A stretch of DNA of 64,000 nucleotides from JAGGTJ01 sp964457545 (GTDB taxonomy: Bacteria; Desulfobacterota; DSM-4660; Desulfatiglandales; Desulfatiglandaceae): positions 1 to 64,000 of the forward strand of contig CAYWEN010000006.1 in the NCBI GenBank assembly GCA_964457545.1, given 5' to 3'. The translations under genes were made by a program, and so were the position numbers. This document shows, in pieces, positions 8,912 through 17,700 of this stretch; within the stretch, counting starts at the first letter, position 1; every line of letters starts with the position of its first letter. Under the pieces are notes generated by a model. That model worked only from the letters and a program-made list of their open reading frames with translations, did not search any database and had not been told where the DNA came from.

Positions 8912-9273
8912 CTCTTCAGACCGAGTTTACATTCACACTGCCGAGAGGCTATGTGGATCCGGAAGGGACCCTTCACAGGGAGGGAGTAATGAGGCTTGCC
9001 ACCGCCTACGACGAGATTGCTCCGTTAAAGGACCCAAGGGTAAGGGCCAATGAGAGTTATCTTGTAATCATTCTGCTTTCCAGAGTGATAACAAGGCTGG
9101 GTACCCTGACCCAGATAAACCCCAAAGTGATAGAGGGGTTGTTTTCCTCGGATCTTGCCTTTTTGCAGGATTTTTACCGAAGGATAAACGAGAGCCGGTC
9201 CGGGGCGCTTAAGGTGGTGTGTCCCCAGTGTGAGCATGAATTCGAGGTAGAGCTTTCCCCTCAGGGGGGGTGA
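8908..9273 (+). CDS. Tail-assembly-like small protein with CxxC, ends at a G7 run
   Basis: A 121-residue protein resembling phage tail-assembly proteins (gpE/gp41-type): TEFTFTLPRGYVDPEGTLHR near the start and a helical middle, VIILLSRVITRLGTLTQI. It ends in a CPQC half zinc ribbon (CPQCEHEFEVEL) that may pair in trans or be degenerate. It overlaps the tube gene by four bases. Its last codons are CAG GGG GGG TGA, so it ends on a G7 run in the zero frame that is overlapped by the next gene in the -1 frame. In long-tailed phages the gene between tube and tape measure is typically a frameshifted tail-assembly chaperone, and this arrangement looks like that. Its exact job here is not known. Confidence 0.7.
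   Translation: MTLQTEFTFTLPRGYVDPEGTLHREGVMRLATAYDEIAPLKDPRVRANESYLVIILLSRVITRLGTLTQINPKVIEGLFSSDLAFLQDFYRRINESRSGALKVVCPQCEHEFEVELSPQGG
9264..9270 (+). promoter_or_regulatory. Candidate -1 ribosomal slippery site (G GGG GGG)
   Basis: Seven G's occupy 9264-9270 so that, in the frame of the upstream gene, they read G GGG GGG immediately before TGA. A -1 slip would skip the stop and continue into the overlapping small gene that starts at 9270. A hairpin CCTGG...CCAGG at 9284-9303 lies 13 bases downstream and could stimulate slippage. Simple termination-reinitiation at the GTGA overlap is the main alternative. Confidence 0.45.
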
Positions 9274-9446
9274 CGCGCTACCCCCTGGAATGGCTGCACC
9301 AGGAGGTAGCCTATATTGCCTATCACTTCCATTGGTCCTATGACCAGATCATGCGCCTTGAGCATCACGAGCGCAGAAAATGGGTGGAGGAGATAGCAGA
9401 AATCAACCGCAGGCTGAACATGTCTTCTATGGATGACATGGGATGA
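9270..9446 (+). CDS. Small eCIS protein (DUF6760-like), -1 frame partner of the upstream gene
   Basis: A 58-residue, tryptophan- and charge-rich helical protein: it starts TRYPLEWLHQEVAYIAYHF, then WSYDQIMRLEHHERRKWVEEI. The pattern of W..D.I..LEH.ER..W..EI resembles the small DUF6760/GpE-like tail proteins that sit next to tube genes in eCIS loci. The GTG at 9270 overlaps the preceding stop (GTGA) and has no independent ribosome binding site other than the G run itself. It is therefore made either by re-initiation or as a -1 frameshift extension of the upstream product. It was found by reading the frame directly, because it is short. Confidence 0.65.
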   Translation: MTRYPLEWLHQEVAYIAYHFHWSYDQIMRLEHHERRKWVEEIAEINRRLNMSSMDDMG

Positions 9447-9549
9447 GGCCGTGCAGCCTGGCTGGTCTGAGACATTAACCCAAATACAGATAAAATCTTT
9501 TTCTGAAGGTATCTGAACTGTATTGTGCGGGATAGAGGGAGGAAAGTAT

Positions 9550-9999
9550 ATGTCACCTGGAGCTCCGGGTTTACGGCAGGATCCGTATGCAGCATATAAT
9601 TTTTGGGTTGAGCTGGACGGTCTTGTAGTGGCCGGATTCAGCGAGGTAACGGGCCTTCGGCTGGAGCTGGATGTCCAGACCTACGCCGAGGGTGGGTTGA
9701 ACTCGTTTACCCGTCAGTTTCCGGGCAGGGTGAAACAGAATACAATAATCCTGAAGCACGGTATGGCGGACACAGATGTCGTATGGAACTGGTGTTACAG
9801 GGTGGCTCAGGGGATGGTTACAAGGCAGAACCTTTCTATCTGTCTCTTGGACCAGGCAGGAGAACCGGCGCTCTGGTGGAATGTGATGGAGGCTTTTCCC
9901 GTAAAGTGGGAGGGGCCGGACCTGAGGGCTGCCACCAGCGCGATTGCCATGGAAAGTCTGACAATAGCTCACCACGGGCTTATGATGATGAAGGTGTGA
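9550..9999 (+). CDS. Inner tube protein 2 (Afp5-like)
   Basis: A 149-residue tube-family protein related to tube 1: QDPYAAYNFWVELDGLVVAG, FSEVTGLRLELD, YAEGGLNSFTRQFPG, TIILKHGM. In Afp/PVC particles a second tube paralogue forms the tube-initiator ring on the baseplate. ATG 9550 is preceded by GGGAGGAAAG at 9537-9546. An in-frame start at 9523 would add residues not typical of the family. About 100 bases separate it from the small gene upstream; nothing else is seen in that gap. Confidence 0.9.
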   Translation: MSPGAPGLRQDPYAAYNFWVELDGLVVAGFSEVTGLRLELDVQTYAEGGLNSFTRQFPGRVKQNTIILKHGMADTDVVWNWCYRVAQGMVTRQNLSICLLDQAGEPALWWNVMEAFPVKWEGPDLRAATSAIAMESLTIAHHGLMMMKV

Positions 10000-10004
10000 G
10001 GAGG

Positions 10005-11693
10005 ATGGCCATCTTTGTGAATTCTGACTGGCAAAGGGCTGTGCTTGGAAAGTATAAGCCTCCGGTTTTTTTGGGATCCGGAAATTTTGCTCGTGTCCGC
10101 CTTGTGGATACGCTCAGAATGTTTTCTGCCGGTATTTTGAGGTTGAGCCCCATGTCCATGCCCTTTGCAGCGAGGTTTCTCCGGGGCAGTGGGATCCTGT
10201 TGAATGAAACGGGCCGGAGCGTATTGTCTGGAAAGGCCGGAGCTACGGCTCTGTCCGGTATTTGCCTGTCAGATTTAGGAAAAGATAACAGTCCCTCTCG
10301 TATGGATGTCCAGGGCGGTGTCTGTTCAAAGGAACAGGACAAAAGCCGCAGACATGTTCGCATCCTCCCGAATGTCGGGGGTTTCCCCCGTCTGCCGGGT
10401 ATCGGTCTTTTGACCTCAAGAAAAACCTTGGCGGATCCCGTATCTGTAAGGCGGCAGGTATTATTGTCTGTGCTGTTTCGCGAGGGTGCAGGGGAAAAGA
10501 CCTCATTGTCTGCTTCGGGTATTGTTCTATGCAGCCATTCCGGTGATACGGGTATCAGTTCAGGTTACACAGATGTTTTCGGAGAACAGCGGACGCAAGA
10601 CAAGGCACGCATGAATATGATTCCGGCACTTCAACAGGTCAGGAATTTTGCAATGCCTATGCCGGACCCTGTATCCTCTGTTTGCCATCGGGGCATGCGG
10701 TTGGAATATGGTGATGAACCTTCCGGAAAAGGACGGCCTGCTACTGTGATGAAAAGTCCGGAAGATTGTGGCAATGGAGCCATGGCCCTGCGTATGAAGA
10801 ACGATGATATGCCAGGGCCCTGTGCAGAGGCAGGCGCCGGAAGCATTAAAGGTACGGAGAACAGCAGGAGTGTAATCCGTTCGGAACCCTTCAGCAGGAT
10901 TCCTGCCTTGTCGGACAGGCCTTCTGTTGGGAGCAGTGCTTTTGCACAAGGGAAGGCAAGTCCGGTTTTCGGGAAATCGGAACATCCACAAGGGCATTTG
11001 AAAACGGATCTTATGCAAGGGTCAGGCATCTTGAAATCTACCCCTGGCATTGGAATTTTTCGTGATGGTTATAGGCTGGAATCCTTGTTGTATCTCTCTG
11101 CCATGGGAATCACTTCCAGACCGGTCCTTATGAGGCATGTAATGCAATTGGCAGGTGAAAACAGAGGGTGCTTGAACATAACATCTCCTGTGCCCCTCTC
11201 CAGGACCGTACAGGCAAGGACGGTGATAGATGAAACAGGGGAACCTTACAATAGTGCGACCGGGATTTCAAGGCAGGATCTTTGTTTCGGAAACCCCGGT
11301 GAATCAGGTATGCCTTTCCATGAATCGGTATCCTTGAAAAAAGGAAGTGACGATGTCCGTTACGGGCACCGGTTGCAGGCACAGGAGAAAAAAACTTACA
11401 TGCGTTACGGTGCACCGGTTGCCTTGATCTTCAGGAAAGTGGCAAAAGACATGCTGAATGTTTCAGACAGGGTGTCTGAGCAACAGGATGCCCCTTTCAG
11501 GACAGAAGGTGGATACACTGGGGGCGATCTCTCTTTATCCCAGACTCCCTCTGCCGTGGAAAGCGGTCTTGAGAGAGAATCAGAAGATAACACGGGTGCT
11601 TCAGGAGAAGTTGATCTTGAGCGTCTCGTTGAAGAGGTCTGCCTTGTTTTGGAAAGAAGGCTTGCTGTGGAAAGAGAGAGCAGGGGGCTGTAA
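10005..11693 (+). CDS. Long, apparently disordered eCIS protein with C-terminal charged helix
   Basis: A 562-residue protein I do not recognise. It begins MAIFVNSDWQRAVLGKYK and is then low in predicted structure, rich in Gly, Ser, Pro and Arg without clear repeats. It ends in a charged amphipathic helix, DLERLVEEVCLVLERRLAVE, followed by RESRGL. It lies between tube 2 and the LysM baseplate gene. No other tape-measure candidate exists in the locus, so a length-setting or baseplate-linking role is possible. Against this, tape measures are usually alpha-helical. ATG 10005 directly abuts the GAGGAGG sequence; a GTG at 10017 would give better spacing and cannot be excluded. Confidence 0.6.
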   Translation: MAIFVNSDWQRAVLGKYKPPVFLGSGNFARVRLVDTLRMFSAGILRLSPMSMPFAARFLRGSGILLNETGRSVLSGKAGATALSGICLSDLGKDNSPSRMDVQGGVCSKEQDKSRRHVRILPNVGGFPRLPGIGLLTSRKTLADPVSVRRQVLLSVLFREGAGEKTSLSASGIVLCSHSGDTGISSGYTDVFGEQRTQDKARMNMIPALQQVRNFAMPMPDPVSSVCHRGMRLEYGDEPSGKGRPATVMKSPEDCGNGAMALRMKNDDMPGPCAEAGAGSIKGTENSRSVIRSEPFSRIPALSDRPSVGSSAFAQGKASPVFGKSEHPQGHLKTDLMQGSGILKSTPGIGIFRDGYRLESLLYLSAMGITSRPVLMRHVMQLAGENRGCLNITSPVPLSRTVQARTVIDETGEPYNSATGISRQDLCFGNPGESGMPFHESVSLKKGSDDVRYGHRLQAQEKKTYMRYGAPVALIFRKVAKDMLNVSDRVSEQQDAPFRTEGGYTGGDLSLSQTPSAVESGLERESEDNTGASGEVDLERLVEEVCLVLERRLAVERESRGL

Positions 11694-11751
11694 GTGCCTT
11701 TTGCTTTGAGTTTTTACCCCTAATCTGGTTTTATGGTAATGGAGGTTTGTT

Positions 11752-12369
11752 TTGGCCCTGGAAAAGGCAAGTATAGAATATACGGTAAAGGGTAGGAATG
11801 AAGCGGTGGAAGTCCTTTTTAATCCTACGGAGTACCGTCTTGCCAAGGCAAATGTGTTCAGTGAGGTGGCGGTACCCGGACTGCAGTCACCGCCCCTTCA
11901 GTTTGTGCGCGGAAATCCAAGAACCCTTTCCATGCAGCTTTTCTTTGATACATATGAAACAGGAGATGATGTCCGGAATCACACATCCATGGTAACAGGC
12001 CTTCTTGATATTGAGAAGGAGTTGCACGCTCCGCCTGTATGCAGGTTTGTGTGGGGCAGGCTTGCTTTCAAGGGGGTGCTTGAACGTGCGGATGTGCGTT
12101 TTACCCTGTTTTACCCTGATGGAATCCCTGCAAGGGCGACCATGGATGTATCTTTCAAGGAGGCGCTTTCTGCTGCTGAGCAGGGAAGGTTGAACAGCTC
12201 GGCAGATTTTACCCGGCGTTATGTGGTGAAGCAAGGAGATACTCTCAGCGGTATTGCAGGCAGGGAATACGGGAATCCTGCGATGTGGCGGGTCATTGCG
12301 GAAAAAAACCGCATAGATGATCCTTTGGCAATCATGCCGGGCCAGTTTTTAACATTGCCGGCCGTGTAG
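11752..12369 (+). CDS. LysM baseplate hub protein (Pvc7/Afp7-like)
   Basis: A 205-residue protein. The N-terminal domain carries the family pattern VEVLFNPTEYRLAKANVFSE (about residues 19-38) and LSMQLFFDTYETGDDV. The C-terminal LysM is RYVVKQGDTLSGIAG to IAEKNRIDDP and PGQFLTLPAV (about 157-205). It resembles Pvc7/Afp7 and gp53-type proteins that hold the baseplate hub and tube together. The start is TTG 11752 with GGAGG at 11741-11745, six bases upstream. No signal peptide is present, which fits assembly in the cytoplasm. Confidence 0.9.
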   Translation: MALEKASIEYTVKGRNEAVEVLFNPTEYRLAKANVFSEVAVPGLQSPPLQFVRGNPRTLSMQLFFDTYETGDDVRNHTSMVTGLLDIEKELHAPPVCRFVWGRLAFKGVLERADVRFTLFYPDGIPARATMDVSFKEALSAAEQGRLNSSADFTRRYVVKQGDTLSGIAGREYGNPAMWRVIAEKNRIDDPLAIMPGQFLTLPAV

Positions 12370-12379
12370 GGTAGACATT

Positions 12380-13471
12380 ATGGAAATACCTGAGTTTTAC
12401 GCGCCGAGTTTCAGGATTGTTGTGGGCGGCAGGGAACTGATCCACGGGGTTACCATTGATGTGTTTCTGTTGAGTGTAACCGAAACGGTTAACCAGGCTG
12501 ATTCCTTCAGCTTTTCGTTAAGGGATCGCCACCCCGATCGGGACAGGCTGTTCGCCGGAGGGGACGAGCTGAAATGGATGGACAGCGATATTTTCAACGA
12601 AGGAACTGAAGTGGAGATATATATGGGCTATGTGGATGATCTCAGATTTATGCTTAGGGGAGAGATCACCGCAGTGGACTGCAATTTTCCTGCGAGCGGT
12701 CAGTCGACCCTTCGGGTACGGGGCTACAGTCTCTTCCACAGGCTGCAGCGCAAGAGGATTCGCAAGCCCTTTGAGTCTGTAAAGGATAGTGATATTGCCG
12801 CCATGATTGCGAGGGAGATGGGTCTTGATGTAGAGGCGGATGACACCGGGGTGGAGCATCCCCTGGTGTCTCCTGGGGGAGAAACTTGTGCGTCCTTTCT
12901 CCTCCAGAGGGCGCAGCGCATAGGGTATGAGGTTGCGGTAAAGGATAGAACCCTGTATTTTCAGCGGCCTGCCTGTTTCAGGGGTTTGGGGCCGGATCTT
13001 GTGCTGGAGTGGGGAAAGGATCTGATAAGTTTTTCATCGAGCCTTAACACCTACAATCTCCCTACCAGGGTGACTGTCAGGGGTATGCAGACTGTCCAGG
13101 GCAGGGGAAAGGATCCACTGGTAGGCACGGCCTCTGCCGGAAACGAAGAGGTAAGCATGGGAGACAGGACAGGGACACAGGCAGCCCTGGCGGCCTTTGG
13201 CGAGAACAACCTTCTTGTGGAAGACCACAGCATAGCGAGTGCAGAGGAGGCCGGACAGATAGCAAGGGCAAGACTTGAGACTGCTTCCCTTGGCTACATA
13301 ACAGGCAGGGGCTCCTGCGCAGGCAGGCCGGATCTTATGGCCCGCAAGGTCATTGAACTGAATGGCATGGGCAGGCGTTTCAGCGGCAAGTACTATGTTA
13401 CATCCACTACCCATTCCATGGGAAACGGGGGATATCGAACGAACTTTGAGGTGAAGAGGAACGCGAGATGA
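12380..13471 (+). CDS. gp27/GpD-like hub protein (N-terminal half of VgrG/Pvc8)
   Basis: A 363-residue protein of the phage late-control GpD / gp27 type. Diagnostic stretches are SFSLRDRHPDRDRLF, EIYMGYVDDLRFMLRGEIT, LRVRGYSLFHRLQRKR, and DSDIAAMIAREMGL. It forms the trimeric hub that connects tube and spike. In Afp8/Pvc8 the gp27-like and gp5-like parts are one polypeptide; here they are two genes that overlap by four bases (ATGA at 13468-13471). ATG 12380 follows the LysM gene by ten bases. Confidence 0.9.
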   Translation: MEIPEFYAPSFRIVVGGRELIHGVTIDVFLLSVTETVNQADSFSFSLRDRHPDRDRLFAGGDELKWMDSDIFNEGTEVEIYMGYVDDLRFMLRGEITAVDCNFPASGQSTLRVRGYSLFHRLQRKRIRKPFESVKDSDIAAMIAREMGLDVEADDTGVEHPLVSPGGETCASFLLQRAQRIGYEVAVKDRTLYFQRPACFRGLGPDLVLEWGKDLISFSSSLNTYNLPTRVTVRGMQTVQGRGKDPLVGTASAGNEEVSMGDRTGTQAALAAFGENNLLVEDHSIASAEEAGQIARARLETASLGYITGRGSCAGRPDLMARKVIELNGMGRRFSGKYYVTSTTHSMGNGGYRTNFEVKRNAR

Positions 13472-14376
13472 GTATTGCGGAACTCCTGCAGCAGGCAGCA
13501 GCGTCTGCCAGGCAAAGGGACAGAATATATGGTGTGGTGCTGGGTATTGTCCAGGATATAAATGATCCTCTGAATCTTGGCAGGATCAAGGTGAACTTTC
13601 CCTGGCTTGGTGAGGCGTCAGAGGCGGTTGCCATATCCTCTGACGAAGATAGAGCGCACAGCTACTGGGCACGTGTTGCCACCCTCATGGCAGGGGCTGG
13701 TAGGGGTACCTACTTTGTTCCGGAGGTGGGAGATGAGGTGTTGGTTGCATTTGAGCACGGGGATATGGACCGGCCTTATGTGATAGGCTCCCTGTGGAAC
13801 GCAGAAGACACCCCGCCGGAAAATATGGATCCCGAAGGGAAGAACCACATAAGATCCATTACCTCGAGAAGCGGCCACAAGGTTTCCCTGGAGGATAATG
13901 ATGAAGACCGGAAGACAAGGCTGGTTATCCGTAGTGCGGGAGGCCACGAGATAGTGCTGGACGACGATGGCAGCCAGGGAAAGATCCAGATAGAGACCGC
14001 CGCAGGCCACAACCTGACCCTGGATGACAAAGACGGTACGTTAACCCTGAAGGACAAGTCGGGCAACAGGCTGGAATTTGATGCCAATGCAGGATCTCTT
14101 ACTGTGAAATGCAACGGCAACCAGGACCAGAGTGTGGGAGGGAATCTTAGTATCAATGTAACAGGTGCTGCCACCATCTCTGCGCCATCTGGTATCACCC
14201 TTGACAGTACCAACATCAAACTTGGTTCGTCTGCTGCCCTCAGCCTTGTAAACGACACCTTTCTGGACATTTTTAACGCCCATTTCCACGTAGGCAACAT
14301 GGGTTCTCCTACATCGCCTCCTGCCACGCCGGCAGTAAAGGGGGCACAGAGTACAATCTTTACAAAGGGGGCATAG
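13468..14376 (+). CDS. gp5-like spike protein (baseplate assembly protein V, OB-fold)
   Basis: A 302-residue protein. Residues about 15-115 form the gp5 OB-fold: YGVVLGIVQDINDPLNLGR, RVATLMAGAGRGTYFVPEVG, EHGDMDRPYVIGSLWN. Residues about 130-215 hold four short repeats on the theme GHKVSLEDND, GHEIVLDDDG, GHNLTLDDKDG and GNRLEFDANAG, expected to build the beta-prism of the spike. The end, FNAHFHVGNMGSPTSPP, is His/Pro-rich. No separate PAAR tip protein was found in the locus, so the spike may carry its own tip. It starts with ATG in the ATGA overlap with the hub gene. Confidence 0.9.
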   Translation: MSIAELLQQAAASARQRDRIYGVVLGIVQDINDPLNLGRIKVNFPWLGEASEAVAISSDEDRAHSYWARVATLMAGAGRGTYFVPEVGDEVLVAFEHGDMDRPYVIGSLWNAEDTPPENMDPEGKNHIRSITSRSGHKVSLEDNDEDRKTRLVIRSAGGHEIVLDDDGSQGKIQIETAAGHNLTLDDKDGTLTLKDKSGNRLEFDANAGSLTVKCNGNQDQSVGGNLSINVTGAATISAPSGITLDSTNIKLGSSAALSLVNDTFLDIFNAHFHVGNMGSPTSPPATPAVKGAQSTIFTKGA

Positions 14377-14378
14377 GC

Positions 14379-14780
14379 ATGGGACAGGAATTCCTTGGCA
14401 AGGGCTGGATGTTTCCGGTACAGCTGGACAGGGACGGGGAGATCGCCATGTCTGTGCACGAGAAGAATATTCAGGAGTCCATAAGGATTATATTGGGTAC
14501 CTCTCCGGGTGAGCGGACTATGCGTCCGGATTTTGGCTGTGGTATGCACGATTATGTCTTTGCACCCAATAATGCCAGAACTGCGGGCCTGGTACGGCAC
14601 CATGTCGAGGAGGCCCTTGCCCTCTGGGAACCGAGGATAGAGGTGGAGGAGGTGGCAGTGAGTCCTGATCCATCGGACAGGGCAGTGATGCTCATAGAAA
14701 TAAGATACAGGACAAGAGATACGGACAGCAGGTTCAACCTGGTTTATCCCTTTTACCTTGAGAGGGGGCAGGCAGTATGA
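14379..14780 (+). CDS. Baseplate wedge protein, GPW/gp25 family
   Basis: A 133-residue protein with the gp25 signature: VHEKNIQESIRIILGTSPG, ERTMRPDFGCGMHDYVFAP, and AVMLIEIRYRTRDTDSRFNLVYPFYLE at the end. gp25 homologues nucleate sheath assembly on the baseplate in phages, T6SS (TssE) and eCIS. It starts two bases after the spike gene and overlaps the next gene by four bases (ATGA). Confidence 0.93.
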   Translation: MGQEFLGKGWMFPVQLDRDGEIAMSVHEKNIQESIRIILGTSPGERTMRPDFGCGMHDYVFAPNNARTAGLVRHHVEEALALWEPRIEVEEVAVSPDPSDRAVMLIEIRYRTRDTDSRFNLVYPFYLERGQAV

Positions 14781-17700
14781 ACAAGAAGGCGCCGGGACTT
14801 AAGATAAGGCTCCAGACCTTTGAGGGTATGAGACCTTTCTCCGGGAGTGATACGGTTGTTAAGGATTTCCTCGAGCCACGGCTCTGTCAGGTGTGTGGCT
14901 GGACGGGCCGCCCTGGTGGTACGGGCTGGGCCATGACCCGGCTCTTTGCAAGGCTGATGGATCTTGTCTTTGACCGACTGAACAGGTTGCCTGACAAGAA
15001 CTTTCTGGCCTTTCTCGATGTGGCGGGCGTTGAGCTTCTTGCCCCGAGATGTGCGTCCACAGACCTTGCCTTTGTTTCTGCTCCGGACGGATCTGCATAT
15101 ATAGAGGTTCCCCGGGGAACCCAGGTGGCAACGGCCCAGACAGAGACAAGACCTGAGGTGGTATTTGAGACCTTGCGGGACCTTGTTGTTGTGCCGAATT
15201 CCCTTGTAAAGTGTTTTGCCTTTGACCAGATCTTTTATTCAGACCGTACCCTCGAGGCACAGGGGGAGGGGGCAGGTTTGAAATCGTTTGCTGCTTTTGC
15301 AGGTGAGACCGAACGGGAGCGCTGGCTGTTTATTGGGGATGCCCTGCTTTCCTTTCAGGATGACTTGTCCAGGAAAAATGCCACCATTACCATTGATCTC
15401 ACTATGAATAATCCAGGAAAACCGGCCAAGGACGGTGGGTGGATCATTCAATGGTACTATTGGGACGGTACCGGCTGGAAGGTACTTCCCGGAAGATGTA
15501 TTGAAGATAATACAGGCGGTTTTCAGAGGAATGGAACCATCAGGTTTTCCGATCTTCCGGCCATTGCTGAGGATACTGTGTTCGGCGAGACAGAGGGTGT
15601 TTCTCTTGCCTGCTGCCTAAAGGGAGGTTATGCCAGGGCACATCTGCCGATTCTTGCAGGCCTTGCCATCAGCCGGACGGTTGAGATCAACAAAACATCT
15701 GTCTCGGTGGATGCTGCATTTCATGCAGTACAGTCAGGGGTGGCATATGTTCCTCTGGACATTACCGGTGAGTTTTATCCCCTGGGTGTCCGGCCGGTGC
15801 GCCTTGATACCTTCTATCTGCGGGCGGACGAGGCCCTGATCAAGGGGGGTGGCAGGGCAGGTTTCCACGTGGATCTTGCAGGCCTTCCCCGCGATATTAA
15901 TGATTCAACCGAGATAGACAGGTTGCGGGTTTCCTGGGAATATCACGGCGGTATAGGATGGATGAGACTTGGTGAGAGCAGCAAAACCGGGATGATAAGT
16001 TCCTCCTTTGGTTTTTTGGATACTACCTGTGCCTTTACCAGAACTGGAAAGGGGCTTGTCATATCTTTTACTGTCCCGGATGACATGACAAAAACCAGGG
16101 TTAATGATATGGAGGGCTACTGGATAAGAGCCAGGGTAACTGCCGGCAGCTTTGATGAGCCGGGCGGGATGATTGACGGTGTCTGGAATCAGCCAAGGAC
16201 CCACGCTCCCCTTGTAACCAGCTTGGACATGACCCTGGAAGACTATGCTGTGTCAAGCGGTAATCCGGACCCTGTCGATCACATATGGAGCAGGGTGGAT
16301 GGCATGGCAGAAAATCTTGCGCCATATTTTGCAGAGGGTAGGCAGATATTGTTGTTCAGTGCGAGGGATGAGGGCCCGGCGCTTTACCTTGGTTTCAAGG
16401 CTGCCTTTCCGGCCGGCAAGTGGATACAGATTCTTGTTGATGTTGATCAGACCGGTGAATCCTGGACGGAGACCACTGTGGTTTACTGGGAGTATTGGGA
16501 TGGCAGCGGATGGTCTGCACTCAGAATTTCGGACGGTACTTCCGGCCTTACCCAGAGGGGATATGTGGGTTTTTTTGCTCCGGACAGTCACAGACCGGCC
16601 ATAGAGTTCGGCGAGGAGGCCTACTGGCTCAGAGTAAGGCCGCACAATGTCCCTGTAGCCCATGCGGGTTCGGACATCTTTGTTGATCTTTCAGGTGACC
16701 AGAGTGAGGCCGTGGTGGAACTTGATGCCTCCATGTCCGGCACATCTGGCGGGGAAGATATCACGCGTTATATATGGCGGCCGGTATCTACAAGTACGCT
16801 TATTGCCAGGGCAGGAGATGACATGGATGTGCTGCTTCCCGAGGGAAAAAGTGAGGCCGTGGTGGAACTTGACGCCTTTGGTTCAAAGAGCCTTTACGGC
16901 AGAACCATCAGGAGGTACCGTTGGCGTCTTGTATCCGGGGATGTCCCTGCTATGTCGGAAAAAGACACCGAATCTGTTTCTGTTCCGTATCTCCGGGCTG
17001 TTCGAATAAATACCGTGCCTGCTGAAAATGCCCTTACTGTGAGAGACGAGACGCTTGGCTCAAGCAATGGAGAGCCCTGTCAATCCTTTTCCCTTCTTAG
17101 GTCGCCGGTGTTGCCGGGGATTGAACTTGTTGTAAGGGAACCTGATTTGCCGCCGGAAGACGAGTTGAATCAGCTTGTAAAAGAGCTTGGCCTTAAGGAT
17201 TCGGCAGTTGTGTTTCCGGTGTCTCAGACCGGTGAAGGGGAAAAGGGGGTATGGGTGCGCTGGTACAGGGTCAGGGATTTCTACTCCTCCGGTCCTGCAA
17301 GCCGGCATTTTGTGCTTGACCCCATTACAGGGGTGATCTCCTTTGGAAACGGTGTGTTTGGAAAGATTCCTCCTGTGGGAAGGGATAACATCAGGGTGCT
17401 TTCCTATCGGTCTCATAACGGTGCGGCGGGCAATGTGCCTTCCTGTTCTGTGACCGTGCTGAGGAATCCTTCCGGGGATCTTCAGAACATAAAATCAGTG
17501 ACAAACCCTGAAGACGCCTCAAGCGGTTCTGATGCAGAAACAGTGGATGCCTTGAAGGAACGCGGTCCACAGTATCTCAAGCACCGGGAACGGGCGGTAA
17601 CTGTGGAGGATTTTCAGTGGCTGGCGCTTGAGGCGAGCGGAGAGGTTGCCCAGGCAAGGTGCCTGCCAGGGCTTAATCCGAGCGGTATCTCTGAACCCGG

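Noticed and set aside
9783..10004. Upstream extension of the disordered protein
   Set aside because: It overlaps the second tube gene in another frame and has no start signal; the ATG at 10005 after the tube stop is preferred.
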